DNA of 64,000 nucleotides from Prevotella sp. (GTDB lineage Bacteria > Bacteroidota > Bacteroidia > Bacteroidales > Bacteroidaceae), in contig JAEEJK010000075.1 in the NCBI GenBank assembly GCA_016281815.1, positions 1 through 64,000 of the forward strand, read 5' to 3'. The notes below the pieces were generated by a model that saw only the letters and a list, made by a program, of their open reading frames with translations, was not told the DNA's origin and did no database searches. Position numbers and translations under genes: made by a program. Below are positions 45,031-54,878 of this stretch, piece by piece. Every line of letters starts with the position of its first letter. The stretch's first letter is position 1.

Positions 45031-45502
45031 TATCAAAAGACCGTATGTGATACGGCTTGTAGCCATGGAGTCGGCCTATATTGCCGTCAAAAGGGCGGAT
45101 GCCGACGCGTTGTGTGACACCGTGCCCATCGTGGAGGCGGATGATGAGATTCTTATCCCGATGTGGAAGAAGAGTTGTGCCCGTCTGCTTTCGTTCCTCC
45201 GTTTGCATCTGCGGAGGAAGGACGGCTTTGTACTGTCAGCACAATTTGATGTGAATGGCTTCCGTGCAAATCTCTCCCTCCCCTTTGGGGAGGGTCGGGG
45301 AGGGGCTCTTTCGCAGGTGCTGAATACTGCTCTGACGGCCTATCTGACCAAAGACATCCTGGCCGCATGGCTGAGCATGGCGTTGCCGGAGCGTGAGCCG
45401 TCGTGCCGCGCCGAGGCCGATGAGATACTCCTCTCACTGGAGCGTCTCATCGCCTCCTACCGCCACCCCATGAGGGTGCGCAAGCGCATGGAAGTGGTGT
45501 GA
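45011..45502 (+). CDS. Last gene of the phage-derived block, 163 aa
   Basis: A 163-residue helical protein of unknown family, overlapping the holin candidate by 20 bp. The ATG at 45011 (MSNLHIDIKRPYVIRLVAME) is preferred over starts in the overlap. Residues about 88-99 (SLPFGEGRGGAL) are encoded by a GC-rich REP-like hairpin that also occurs at 57640 and 63274, so a repeat seems to have been inserted in frame. The flanking helices (VLNTALTAYLTKDILAAWLS) are normal. Function unknown. Confidence 0.65.
   Translation: MSNLHIDIKRPYVIRLVAMESAYIAVKRADADALCDTVPIVEADDEILIPMWKKSCARLLSFLRLHLRRKDGFVLSAQFDVNGFRANLSLPFGEGRGGALSQVLNTALTAYLTKDILAAWLSMALPEREPSCRAEADEILLSLERLIASYRHPMRVRKRMEVV
45272..45307. 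repeat. REP-like hairpin translated within the 163-aa gene
   Basis: CCCTCCCC-TTT-GGGGAGGG forms the stem, followed by TCGGGGAGGGG. The same layout is CCCTCTCC-TTT-GGAGAGGG at 57642 and CCCTCTCA-TTT-GGAGAGGG at 63277; paired bases change together. Here it lies in frame in a coding sequence. Confidence 0.88.
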
Positions 45503-45510
45503 CTTTCCCC

Positions 45511-46821
45511 TTATTCAGGGAAATCGTAAACCAGATACTGGACGTTGGGTTCGGTGGGGTAGTTGGTGAGCCGTCCGGAACGCGTAATAAAAGACAGGAT
45601 GCCGTTGTAAACACCATTGCCAAAAGTGAATTTGTCAGCATAGATGTTGATGTAGTGAATACGGCGGGCATCATAGTTCAGAAGTCGCTCGATATCAAAG
45701 ACAGGCATGCCGTCGATCAACACCAATGTAGGCAATGCGTTGTTGTATACCTCATCCCCCTTGCGGACTGTCAGATATTGTACGCCATCGATTTTCGCTT
45801 TCTTGACACAACTCACATATTCAATCAGCACCTCCCTGATTGTGAAAAACTGGCGGTACTCGTCAAGATTATAGGTCAGGTCGGGTTGGATGCCAAACAC
45901 AGTCCTGTCATAGTCCAGAGGCACTCCTTCCTCTGCTGAGTCATCAGCATCATCACCCAACTTGAGTTCACGCTTGGCCGGCGCGATGGCTATCTGATGA
46001 CGCTGCATATCCATGGAGCGGGCTTCCACCTCGCTGCGCTTGTAATGGAACACGAGATGCGGGAGCCTCTTGGGGAGCAAGGAGGCAAACGGACTGATCA
46101 TCTCGATAGGCAGACTCGCGCCTGTTGATGACATGGCAGAGAGCACCAGCGGCTGTTTGCCATAGATGCCGAAGGTGCGGAAGACAGCGATGGAGTCGTT
46201 GACCATATTCCCCTCAAAATAATGTATCTGCTTCCCAATGATACTGAGAGAAGGACAAATCTGGCTGCCTGTGAAAGTATTGCCGTCATAGACATTCCTG
46301 ATACGTGCCTTGATGATATGGCCTTCCGACTCGCGTTCTTCAATGTCCTTCTGGCCCACTAAATCTGCAGTGGGAAGGGAAGTCCCTGTTCCCAACCAAC
46401 TGTCGTCTTTCAGACCTTCACCCGTTGATGAATAACTCAGTGAGTCGGGATGCGTGATTTTCTCCCATCTGATGTCGTCGTCCACATTTTTGTGAAGAGG
46501 ATTGACCACAGCGACAAGCCGTTGAGCCACATGGGCGTCGTCGCGGGTATACACCGACAGTACATAGTATCCGCTATGGAGGTCGGAAGGCAGTTCGATC
46601 GTGCCTGTTCCGTGACCCTCCTTCATACCTATCACGACACCGGCCGCCAATGCATGAGTGTCACAGAGTTCTGCGTAGGCTATCAGTGCATTGTCGGCAG
46701 TCACGCTGACTTTCATCGCCTCACCGGCAAGATACCAGGCGCGGTCGGTCTCCACACTCGCGGCAAAGGTGCTGAGGGCAATCACCATCGCTGCTGTCAG
46801 TGATAATATTTTGTTGCTCAT
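45511..46821 (-). CDS. Exported protein with macroglobulin-like and TonB-plug-like domains
   Basis: A 436-residue protein with signal peptide MSNKILSLTAAMVIALSTFA. The mature N-terminus (ETDRAWYLAGEAMKVSVTAD, HSGYYVLSVYTRD) resembles an MG2 domain of bacterial alpha-2-macroglobulins. The C-terminal 110 residues (YLTVRKGDEVYNNALPTLVL, IHYINIYADKFTFGNGVYNG) resemble the plug domain of TonB receptors, without a barrel. The ATG at 46821 is one base after the DUF4249 stop; an ATG at 46836 is also possible. It is the last gene of a TonB receptor, DUF4249, MG/plug operon, an arrangement recurrent in Bacteroidetes. Role unknown. Confidence 0.75.
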   Translation of the reverse strand: MSNKILSLTAAMVIALSTFAASVETDRAWYLAGEAMKVSVTADNALIAYAELCDTHALAAGVVIGMKEGHGTGTIELPSDLHSGYYVLSVYTRDDAHVAQRLVAVVNPLHKNVDDDIRWEKITHPDSLSYSSTGEGLKDDSWLGTGTSLPTADLVGQKDIEERESEGHIIKARIRNVYDGNTFTGSQICPSLSIIGKQIHYFEGNMVNDSIAVFRTFGIYGKQPLVLSAMSSTGASLPIEMISPFASLLPKRLPHLVFHYKRSEVEARSMDMQRHQIAIAPAKRELKLGDDADDSAEEGVPLDYDRTVFGIQPDLTYNLDEYRQFFTIREVLIEYVSCVKKAKIDGVQYLTVRKGDEVYNNALPTLVLIDGMPVFDIERLLNYDARRIHYINIYADKFTFGNGVYNGILSFITRSGRLTNYPTEPNVQYLVYDFPE

Positions 46822-46822
46822 C

Positions 46823-48010
46823 TTAATAACTAACATTTCCTTTCAATTTCCAAAAATCAGGTTCTTGTGTATACGCACCTCTCAATCTGACATCGAGTTG
46901 ATAATCATAGGCCCATGCCGTTTTCAACGGTCCCCCCATCATCCTTTCATCCTGCCAATCGCACAGGTACAACCCATGTTTCACCATTCGCAGGCAATCC
47001 TCATCGGTGCAGTTCTCGAGCCATAGGCGCGTGTCGCCATGATAAGGACGGTATACAGAGTAGTCATAGGAATTGAGGAAAAACCTATATCTTGCCACAT
47101 TCAACGTGCATCCCACAAAACCGACCACAGACTTGTGTGATGTCAGGCAGCGGATATTGGAAGGCAGGGCGGAGGGTAGGGGGGTGAACAGGCCTCCCAT
47201 CTCAGAACTGGCCTGAAGACGTGCAAGTTCATACTCATACTCTGCCTTTGAGATGGCACGTTGGCTCACCAGTCCGCTGTATCTGTGGAAGATACGCTCA
47301 TCACCACGGTATATGTCGTAAAGTTTGAGTCCCTGGATGTGCTGACCGTCATAATTGGTGCTGGCACCCACCAGGATCGTCATACCAATGGCATCCTTCC
47401 ATCCCCGTTCGGGGAACATGCCGACGGTGTCGACCGCCGTCATCTTCTCTGTGTCGTAATACACGAAGGTCGTGTACTCCGGATGCACTTCCCATGTCTC
47501 ATTGTAAGACCACGTATAGTAATGCACCTGATCAGACTCTAAGGGAGCCTCGGGGGTGACGAGTATGTCGATGTCACTTCCCTCAGTGTACTGCACACCA
47601 CGGACGTTGTCTATTTTCTCGGTACGCAGAGGTTTCTGAGGTTCAGATTCATAGATTTCACCATCTGCTGTCTCGATATGCAGATAATACTCCACGTCAG
47701 GTGCCAGTTGGCCGATCTGGCAGGAATAGTAATCTTCGGTAGCCTGCGCCTTGTATTCAGAACCATCAGTTCCGCGTACGGAGACACTTGCTCTCATCTC
47801 CATCCGAGGTGCATAGGAAGAATGGAGACCCTGTGTGCGCGAGAGATAGAACTTGTTCAACTCACCTGAGCATATCGTGCCCTCGACAACGAGCACGTTG
47901 GATTCATCGTCAGGAATGTCCGCTTCATATTCTTCAATACAGCCCGACAGCGTACTTGCGCCAACCATCAGGCATAGGACAAAATATAGCGTTTTTCTCA
48001 GTTTCGTCAT
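46823..48010 (-). CDS. DUF4249 lipoprotein
   Basis: A 395-residue lipoprotein with lipobox LSGC, Cys24 lipidated. The family is DUF4249, found next to TonB-dependent receptors in Bacteroidetes, where it may play a surface-exposed accessory role like SusD. Beta-rich segments (VVEGTICSGELNKFYLSRTQ, YYLHIETADGEIYES) are visible. It starts 3 bp after the receptor stop and ends 1 bp before the next start, so the operon is tight. The ligand is unknown; no glycan enzymes are nearby. Confidence 0.85.
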   Translation of the reverse strand: MTKLRKTLYFVLCLMVGASTLSGCIEEYEADIPDDESNVLVVEGTICSGELNKFYLSRTQGLHSSYAPRMEMRASVSVRGTDGSEYKAQATEDYYSCQIGQLAPDVEYYLHIETADGEIYESEPQKPLRTEKIDNVRGVQYTEGSDIDILVTPEAPLESDQVHYYTWSYNETWEVHPEYTTFVYYDTEKMTAVDTVGMFPERGWKDAIGMTILVGASTNYDGQHIQGLKLYDIYRGDERIFHRYSGLVSQRAISKAEYEYELARLQASSEMGGLFTPLPSALPSNIRCLTSHKSVVGFVGCTLNVARYRFFLNSYDYSVYRPYHGDTRLWLENCTDEDCLRMVKHGLYLCDWQDERMMGGPLKTAWAYDYQLDVRLRGAYTQEPDFWKLKGNVSY

Positions 48011-48013
48011 ATC

Positions 48014-50986
48014 TTAGTTGAATCGGATGTTAAGTGAGACATATGGAATGGCAGTGCCAAATACAGACAGTTTATACCCTTTGATCGCTCCTCCTTCATT
48101 GACATAATAGATGTTGTAGGCATTCTTGCGTGCAAGGGCATTGTAAACACCTATGGAGAACGACGTGTGGAGAAAACTGGTCAGTTTGTGGGTAGGCTCT
48201 ATGTTGAACGCAATATCCAGACGCATGTAGTCGGGGATACGGTATTTGTTTCGGTCTGTATAGTATGGCATGTATCTCCTGAAATACGAGTCGTAGTATT
48301 TCCCGGCGGGCAGCGTCGTCGGACGACCTGTGGCATAGTTGAAGTTGCTGGAGAAACTATATCTCTCGGTAAACTTGAAGTTGACCACAGCCTTCACCTC
48401 ATGGGGCCTGTCGTATTCGGAAGGATACCAGTCGCCATTGTTCAGGGGTGCTGCCACCCTCTTGTCATCCTGACGGAGCAAAGAGCGGGAGAAAGTATAA
48501 CTCACCCATCCGTTCACCTTTCCCAAGGGTTTCTTGGCCTGCAGTTCTATGCCATAGGCTTTCCCCTTGGTGGAGATCACGTCGGTCTCAAGGTGGTGGT
48601 TCATCAGCAGGACAGCAGAACTGCGGTAGTTGAGATAGTCGCCAATGTGCTTGTAGTATACCTCAGCAGAGAACTCATATTTCTTGTCGGTAGTCTCGTG
48701 GTAGACACCGGCAGCAGCCTGCCATCCGTTCTGGGGCTTGACATTCAGGTCGGAAAGTTTCCATGTATCCGTAGGCGACATGATGGACGTGTTCGACACC
48801 TTGTGGATATACTGGTGCATCGTGTTGAAACCAGCCTTCAGCGAAAGGTTTTCCTTGAGGGCATATCGGGCCGACAGGCGTATCTCTGGAGCATGATAGG
48901 TCTTGATGATGCCTGTCTCATGGCGTGTCTCCAGCAAAGACCTCTCTGACGGGAGTTCACCCTCACGGTAATGATTCACATCACGCGGACCAAGGGCATT
49001 GAACATGGAATAGCGCAGGCCGGCAGAAACCGACAGTTTGTCTGTGAGGGAGCGCTCATAGTCTATATACGCTGCGCTCTCCAATGCCTTTTCTCGCTGC
49101 AACTGATCAGCCTTGATGAAGGATTCGTCGCCCACAGGCTCATATTTCCCTGCCTGCACATCGTAATGCTGCATGGAGAGTCCGTATGAGAAAACCTGTT
49201 TTTCAGACAGCCGGTGACGGATATGCACTTTGCCCCACAACTGGTCGATGCCGAAACTCAGTCGGGCAGCCATGGAAAGGACGCTCTGGTCCTCATTGAA
49301 ATAGTCGTAGTGGTCGAGTCCGGCAGATACCGTAGCCGTTATACTTTTATTCAGGATAGAGCGCCACTCAGCGGAGACGTTGCGGTTTTGATAGCCATAA
49401 TTGTCCTGTGTGCTGAATGAGAACTTGTCTTTGCTCCAATAGCCATATACCTTGAGACGATGCAGGCTGTTGAGTTTCCAGGTCAGCACACCACCGAAGT
49501 CATAGAAGTTGGCGGTGCCGTTTCTGTAGCCGCTTTTCTCCGGCAATTTCTTGAGCATCCAGTCACTGTAGGTGGTACGGCCGTTCAGCAGCAATGACAC
49601 ATGTTCCTTTACGATGGGAATCTCAACGTTCGCCTTGCTGGTAAGCGCACCAATGCTTGCCGAACCGGTCAGTTTCTGCATGTTGGCCTCCTTGGAGGTC
49701 ACTTTCAGCACACTGCTTATCCTGCCTCCGTATTCCACCGGGATACTTGACTTGAACAGTTCCACATCCTCGACTGCATCCGAATTGAATGACGTGAAAA
49801 GACCGAACAGATGCGACGGATTATACACGGTGCCTCCATTGAAAAGGATCAGGTTCTGGTCGGTGGCACCTCCTCGCACGTTATAACCGCTTGAGGCCTC
49901 TCCCACGGTGGTGACACCTGGCAGGGAGAGCACGATCTTCATGATGTCCGACTCGCCAAAGGCCGAAGGAATGTTCTTGAGCAGAATGGGCTTGAACTTC
50001 TCCGAACCCATCATCATGTTGTTCACAGCCGACGGACGGCCACCGACAACCACAATCTCGTCCAATTCCTGGTCATCGGCGATGCTTGCCCTTGCTTTCT
50101 TCACCCCCGGCACAATATAGGTCCTCGTCTTGTTCCTTTTCGAAGTCACAGCCAATGCAACCGAATCATTGTCAAGGACAGGTATGCCGGCTACGAGCGG
50201 AGCATCGGTGTTCTCCGTCGGCTTTTTGACATCTGGCAATGGTGAGTGGCGCACTATTCTCCTACCTCTAACCTCCTTCCTCTCACCACTGGATGTCGGC
50301 ATGGGAGTGCCTGAGACGCTTTCGGTGAGTTTCGCAAGGCTTCTCTCGCGTTCTTTCCTTGAGAAGGAAAGGTGGTTTTTCCTCGCAAACTGCTTGATGG
50401 GCTTTTTCTGTGCAGGAAAGAGTTTGGCCACATCGGATGCGCGCTTCACATGGTGCATTTCTCCGTCAGGAGTGATGAGTGTATAATGCTCCTGAGTGCT
50501 GAGCGTCTTTACATATTTCTTTACTCCCACATTTCTGTCACCACTGTTGATCTTCCACACACTATGGTAAAGACGGATGCCATTGGTGCTGCCATCACTA
50601 AGCAGATACGCATATCTTGTGCTGTCCTCCGGGTCATGCACATACCTGTGGCCATCCATCTCAAACCAGTCAACGTATTCTTGTTCTGGCAGACATAATA
50701 AATTGCTTCCAGGAGCAAGAACCGCCACTCGCTGCTTATATTGGTCGAGACGGAGTTGCACATTGTCGTACACCACACCATAGTAACTGATGCGGCCTGG
50801 ATACGTGTTGGTGTTTCCTTTATAATAGGGGCAGTCGTGCCACAACCATGATTGGTAGTACTGTGGCTCAAGTGGCCCAACATACAGGCGGGCATAATCA
50901 GAAGCAGAGGAAACAATCTCCTGTGCTCCAATATTCTGTACGACAGCCATCATACAGACAAATACAATTAAATACTTTTTCAGCAC
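48014..50986 (-). CDS. TonB-dependent outer-membrane receptor with unusual N-terminal domain
   Basis: A 990-residue receptor. A signal peptide (MLKKYLIVFVCMMAVVQNIG) is followed by about 280 residues that do not look like the usual CarboxypepD-regulatory or STN domain. The plug then begins near IVVVGGRPSAVNNMMM, with PGVTTVGEASSGYNVRGGAT. The C-terminal barrel ends at an aromatic residue (VSLNIRFN). Receptors of this kind take up ligands with energy from TonB. The start is GTG at 50986. Nothing shows the ligand; the absence of SusD or glycoside hydrolases argues against a polysaccharide locus. Confidence 0.9.
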   Translation of the reverse strand: MLKKYLIVFVCMMAVVQNIGAQEIVSSASDYARLYVGPLEPQYYQSWLWHDCPYYKGNTNTYPGRISYYGVVYDNVQLRLDQYKQRVAVLAPGSNLLCLPEQEYVDWFEMDGHRYVHDPEDSTRYAYLLSDGSTNGIRLYHSVWKINSGDRNVGVKKYVKTLSTQEHYTLITPDGEMHHVKRASDVAKLFPAQKKPIKQFARKNHLSFSRKERERSLAKLTESVSGTPMPTSSGERKEVRGRRIVRHSPLPDVKKPTENTDAPLVAGIPVLDNDSVALAVTSKRNKTRTYIVPGVKKARASIADDQELDEIVVVGGRPSAVNNMMMGSEKFKPILLKNIPSAFGESDIMKIVLSLPGVTTVGEASSGYNVRGGATDQNLILFNGGTVYNPSHLFGLFTSFNSDAVEDVELFKSSIPVEYGGRISSVLKVTSKEANMQKLTGSASIGALTSKANVEIPIVKEHVSLLLNGRTTYSDWMLKKLPEKSGYRNGTANFYDFGGVLTWKLNSLHRLKVYGYWSKDKFSFSTQDNYGYQNRNVSAEWRSILNKSITATVSAGLDHYDYFNEDQSVLSMAARLSFGIDQLWGKVHIRHRLSEKQVFSYGLSMQHYDVQAGKYEPVGDESFIKADQLQREKALESAAYIDYERSLTDKLSVSAGLRYSMFNALGPRDVNHYREGELPSERSLLETRHETGIIKTYHAPEIRLSARYALKENLSLKAGFNTMHQYIHKVSNTSIMSPTDTWKLSDLNVKPQNGWQAAAGVYHETTDKKYEFSAEVYYKHIGDYLNYRSSAVLLMNHHLETDVISTKGKAYGIELQAKKPLGKVNGWVSYTFSRSLLRQDDKRVAAPLNNGDWYPSEYDRPHEVKAVVNFKFTERYSFSSNFNYATGRPTTLPAGKYYDSYFRRYMPYYTDRNKYRIPDYMRLDIAFNIEPTHKLTSFLHTSFSIGVYNALARKNAYNIYYVNEGGAIKGYKLSVFGTAIPYVSLNIRFN

Positions 50987-51034
50987 GGTGCTTATTTATA
51001 AGAAATAACTTCTTGTTATTTGTTCGTTGGATTG

Positions 51035-51042
51035 CAAAATTA
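51035..51042 (-). promoter_or_regulatory. -7 box of the TonB receptor operon
   Basis: TAATTTTG on the minus strand, about 50 bp before the GTG start. The -33 region is A/T rich without TTG. A palindrome AAATTGTTTAACAATTT lies upstream at about 51096-51112. Confidence 0.55.
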
Positions 51043-51117
51043 AATCTTTTTACATCATTATAATGTTATTGATGGCAAAACCTTGCATGGTGAACAAATT
51101 GTTTAACAATTTTTTGG

Positions 51118-51304
51118 AAAAGAAGATAAAGGAACCACGAAAAAACACGAAAAAGAACACGAAAAGGAGTTAATGGGAAATTGAATGGGCTACAGGGCTT
51201 TCGGTTTTGTAACTTTCTGAGTCTGAATCAAGATAAGATGAATATTATTTTGCATAAAAACAGAACTAAAAGTCGTTGATATTCGTAAATTTCATGTATA
51301 TTTG
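51118..51304. other. Intergenic region with element B fragment and promoter
   Basis: GGAACCACGAAAAAACACGA and GGAGTTAATGGGAAATTGAA at about 51121-51180 are a reversed partial copy of the repeat at 57510-57640. TTG at 51276-51278, 18 bp, then TATATTTG at 51297-51304 forms a good promoter for the plus-strand BspA gene at 51377. No gene is seen. Confidence 0.75.
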
Positions 51305-51376
51305 CAGAGTAATGTGCGATGTTACTCGCATCTCTGTTTATGTGGCCATACCGAAAATCCATCAACCTACGATAAT

Positions 51377-54300
51377 ATGAAAACAATACCCACCTATAGA
51401 CATTTTATTTCACGGGCGGCGATGGCGCTGTTTGTGATGCTGCTTCCGACCCTCTCTGCGTGGGCCGACTATGGCGGCAGGTGCGGCACTGCTCTTTGGT
51501 ACAAATATCAAACATCCACTCAGACATTGACGATTTATAAGTCGACAGAGGATCCTACAGGTTCTATGTATGACTATACTGATGATGATAGTCATGCGGC
51601 TCCTTGGAAAAGCAGCAGAGGAGAAATAAAAAAGGTCGTCATCGATGCTGATGTGACGGACATTGGTCGTTATGCTTTCTACAACTGCACCGCCTTAACC
51701 GATGTAACCATTGCCAGCACCGTGACAAGCATCGAGAATGGTGCTTTCAACAACTGTATAGCTTTGACTTCCATTAAGCTACCTGACGGAGTGACACGTA
51801 TTGGCAACGCGGCCTTCAGCAACTGCTGGCGACTGTCCTCCATCACCGTACCCAGGACAATGGTGACCATCGAGGATTATGCTTTTTATGACTGTAAGGC
51901 ACTGACCTCGTTTGCCTTCCCCTCGGGTGTTACGAACATCAGCGGAGGTGTTTTCAAAGGATGCACCAGCCTGGCCACTTTCACCATCCCCGACGGAGTG
52001 ACAAGCGTCGGCCAAAGTGCCTTTCAGGGTTGCACCGCTTTGGAGAACATCTCCATTCCCAACTCGGTGATGAGCATCGGCAAATGTGCCTTTTTGGGTT
52101 GCACCTCCTTGGCGAGTGTAGTCATCCCAGATGGTGTGACATACATTGGTGAGCATGCCTTTACATACTGTACCTCTATGACGGACCTCACTATCTCTGG
52201 TTCTGTAACGGGCATAGCTTGGAATGTTTTTTGCAGATGTTCTGCTCTTTCTTCTGTCTATTGCTATGCCACAACACCCCCGGGTATAGGTGGTGGCGTA
52301 TTTGGGTCAAATGCCTCTGGCCGTAAAATCTATGTGCCTGAAGAAAGCCTGACAGCCTATCAGGAAAGTTGGAGCGACTACAGAAATGACATCGTAGGCA
52401 TTCCCGTCTATACCATCACCTTATCTGTCTCGCCTGACGAGACCTTCGGCTCCGCCACCGTCTCTTCCACCGTAGCGGCTCAGGGCGACAAGGTGACGCT
52501 GACCGCCATGCCCAAGGAGGGCTGTCGGTTCATTTGGTGGGAAAGCACGGGCGGCGCAGTCATCACCAAACCATCCACCGAGCATACCACGCTCACTATG
52601 CCCAAGAAGAATGTGACCCTCACGGCGTTGTTCTGTGGTACGGAGGACAACCCCGACACCCATACCCTGGCGCTTGATCCCAACGATGGAGATCCTATGG
52701 GTGGGGTAAGAATATACCGTGATATCAAATCCTACAAACTGCCCACCTGCACCCGCACAGGCTATTATTTCCTTGGCTGGGCAACATCGGCGGCGGGCGA
52801 CCCGGCTTATCAGGCTGGAGAGACGGTCTATCTGGAGGGCGATCTCACACTCTATGCTATATGGATAAAGATTCCCGCGGAACTGCTCGACGACGCGCAA
52901 AACGCCAGTACCATCAATAAACTCCAAAAACTCGGTGCCATTGACGTAAAAATATGTGGACGGTCACTCTACAAGGATGGCTACTGGAACACGCTGTGTC
53001 TGCCTTTCTCACTTGATAACCTCACGGGTACACCACTCGAAGGCTTCACGGTGAAGGAACTCGACACTGCAACCAAAAATGATGGTCACAAGACAGGGTC
53101 TGAAAACGGTACGCTCTACCTGAACTTCAAGGATGCCACGAGCATTGAGGCGGGCAAGCCGTATCTCGTAGGGTTTATTCCGGATCTTGTCATTAGTTCA
53201 GAGGCAGAGTGGAACACCTTTGCCCAAAGCGTGACCAACGGAACGTCGTACGCAGGCGAAGTAGTGAGACTTGATGCCGACATCAGCGTATCGACAATGG
53301 CGGGCAAGGAAGGATATCCCTTCAAGGGTATGTTCGACGGCAACGGCCACACCATCAATGTCAATCTCAGTGGAGGCGGTCAGGGCCTGGCTTTCTTCTA
53401 TGCCATCGAGGGTGCAACTATACAGAACGTGAAAGTCACGGGAGGTGTCACTTCCAGCAATCACCGTCCCGCCACTTTCGCAGCGTTTGTAGAAGGCAGC
53501 AGCACCATCAGGAACTGTTGGAGTTCTGTGGACATCGTCTCGACAAAGACCAGCGATTGGATAGATGGCGGTGCCTTGGTGGGTCGTGTCAGTGCTGGCG
53601 CCATACTCACGATGACAGACTGCGCTTTCACCGGTTCGGTGACTTACACCTCCACTGGCACTACGGGCGGTGGCATGGTGGGCTACACGCAACCCGGCGC
53701 CACTGCCAACCTGACGAACTGCCTCTTCAGTCCCTCGGCACTCACACTGTCGGTCAATGCCTACAATCCTTCCGTCTTCGTCTCAGGTGATGAGCGCGGC
53801 AACCTGAGCAACTGCTATTACAATGACGTGGCAAAGCAATCCGTACTCGCGAAAGAGGGCCTCGAGGCCACCTACATGAGCGCCGCCGAACTTGCCTTAG
53901 CCCTCGGCTCCAATTGGGTGGTAAGCGGCAGCAATGTTGTACCTGTCTGTTCCGCTGATATCACTGACCCGATATTTAAAGGTATAACTATCAAAAGTGC
54001 TGCCTCGACATCCGTCACCAGCGAGGATGGTACGGTGAATTTCACAGGCAGTTGTAACCCTGTCACCTCTTCCGCCCCCAACATTTTCTATATCGGTGCC
54101 GACAACATGCTTGAGCAACCGAGTGCTGCCACGACCATCAATGCTTTCCGCGCCTGGTTCCGGTTGACGCCTTCCAACTTGGGTGATGTGAACGGCGAAG
54201 GTGCCATCACCGTGACTGATGTGATGATGTTGGTGAATTATGTCCTGAAGAATGCGAACGATAGTTTCATCGTAGAGAATGCCGATATCAATGGCGATGA

Positions 54301-54421
54301 CAAGATTTCCGTGACTGACGTGATGGTGCTGGTGAAAATGGTGCTTCAGGGCAACCAGAGCATCTCCAAAATCATCGTCAATGGTGCAGACGGCATCTCC
54401 TTCGGCGGCGGTGAGCCTTGA
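51377..54421 (+). CDS. BspA-type LRR surface protein with InlB-type repeats, GLUG-like region and dockerin
   Basis: A 1014-residue exported protein with signal peptide ending PTLSAWA. About nine BspA-type LRRs come first (CTALTDVTIASTVTSIENGA). Then an InlB/Listeria-Bacteroides-type repeat region (LPTCTRTGYYFLGWATSA, VYLEGDLTLYAIW). A beta-helix or GLUG-like section follows (FKGMFDGNGHTINVNLSGGG). A dockerin ends the chain (DVNGEGAITVTD, DINGDDKISVTD). It lacks the GVYIVNGKK tail seen on the other large proteins. ATG start at 51377, downstream of the 51276 promoter. Likely a surface adhesin that could dock to cohesin-like partners. Confidence 0.87.
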   Translation: MKTIPTYRHFISRAAMALFVMLLPTLSAWADYGGRCGTALWYKYQTSTQTLTIYKSTEDPTGSMYDYTDDDSHAAPWKSSRGEIKKVVIDADVTDIGRYAFYNCTALTDVTIASTVTSIENGAFNNCIALTSIKLPDGVTRIGNAAFSNCWRLSSITVPRTMVTIEDYAFYDCKALTSFAFPSGVTNISGGVFKGCTSLATFTIPDGVTSVGQSAFQGCTALENISIPNSVMSIGKCAFLGCTSLASVVIPDGVTYIGEHAFTYCTSMTDLTISGSVTGIAWNVFCRCSALSSVYCYATTPPGIGGGVFGSNASGRKIYVPEESLTAYQESWSDYRNDIVGIPVYTITLSVSPDETFGSATVSSTVAAQGDKVTLTAMPKEGCRFIWWESTGGAVITKPSTEHTTLTMPKKNVTLTALFCGTEDNPDTHTLALDPNDGDPMGGVRIYRDIKSYKLPTCTRTGYYFLGWATSAAGDPAYQAGETVYLEGDLTLYAIWIKIPAELLDDAQNASTINKLQKLGAIDVKICGRSLYKDGYWNTLCLPFSLDNLTGTPLEGFTVKELDTATKNDGHKTGSENGTLYLNFKDATSIEAGKPYLVGFIPDLVISSEAEWNTFAQSVTNGTSYAGEVVRLDADISVSTMAGKEGYPFKGMFDGNGHTINVNLSGGGQGLAFFYAIEGATIQNVKVTGGVTSSNHRPATFAAFVEGSSTIRNCWSSVDIVSTKTSDWIDGGALVGRVSAGAILTMTDCAFTGSVTYTSTGTTGGGMVGYTQPGATANLTNCLFSPSALTLSVNAYNPSVFVSGDERGNLSNCYYNDVAKQSVLAKEGLEATYMSAAELALALGSNWVVSGSNVVPVCSADITDPIFKGITIKSAASTSVTSEDGTVNFTGSCNPVTSSAPNIFYIGADNMLEQPSAATTINAFRAWFRLTPSNLGDVNGEGAITVTDVMMLVNYVLKNANDSFIVENADINGDDKISVTDVMVLVKMVLQGNQSISKIIVNGADGISFGGGEP

Positions 54422-54449
54422 ATAATGGCTGCACCTTCAATATAATTTC

Positions 54450-54790
54450 AACACAAAGATACAGAGGCACAGAGGAAATATTCTAAAAAGACTATGTTTC
54501 TCTGTGCCACACTTCTTTTTCGCCCTTTTTGCGAATGCCTTGGCGTTTTTTGATCCTCTCTCCATATCAGTTGGTGTGTACCTCTGCTCCTCTGTGTTGA
54601 AATATCATACATCCTTTTTACTCCTTTTTGTGAGTGCCTTGGCACTTTTTATTTCTTGAATGCCAACGCTTAAAAAATTTTATACTTTTTCTTCTTTTTT
54701 CCTAAGCGGAGCGGTTTTTGATCTCCTCTTCATACAGCAAAACAAGCAATTATAATCTCTGTGCCTCTGTAACTCTGTGTTGATATAAGA
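54450..54790. repeat. Dispersed element A, two back-to-back copies
   Basis: One copy lies in each orientation, sharing CAACACAAAGATACAGAGGC at the left and CTCTGTGTTGATATAAGAAT at the right. Internal blocks CCTAAGCGGAGCGGTTTTTG and GAGTGCCTTGGCACTTTTTA match the copies at 19385, 57240 and 62840. No gene is visible. Confidence 0.85.
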
Positions 54791-54831
54791 ATAGGATGCG
54801 GCTCGGCAATGAAAATAAATGCTAATTTATT

Positions 54832-54861
54832 TTGCATTGCTCTCGCCTTTCACTATCTTTG
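54832..54861 (+). promoter_or_regulatory. Promoter of the 73-aa gene
   Basis: TTG at 54832-54834, 19 bp, then TATCTTTG at 54854-54861. It follows ATAGGATGCGGCTCGGCAAT at about 54791, a block that recurs twice upstream of the gene ending at 55192. Confidence 0.85.
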
Positions 54862-54878
54862 CAGAAAAATTGGGACTT

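Larger units (their letters stand above)
36062..45502 (+). other. Phage-derived head, fibre and lysis gene block
   Basis: Nine plus-strand genes read as one phage-derived unit: capsid, three small genes joined by 4-bp or short gaps, fibre, second fibre-like protein, M15 peptidase, holin candidate and an unknown. All frames are intact. No integrase, repressor, portal, terminase or tail tube is in the block. The terminase lies 17 kb away at 16687-18873 on the other strand. Confidence 0.8.

Noticed and set aside
36062..45502. Complete active prophage
   Set aside because: No integrase, att sites, repressor, replication, portal or tail tube genes are seen, and the terminase is 17 kb away on the other strand.
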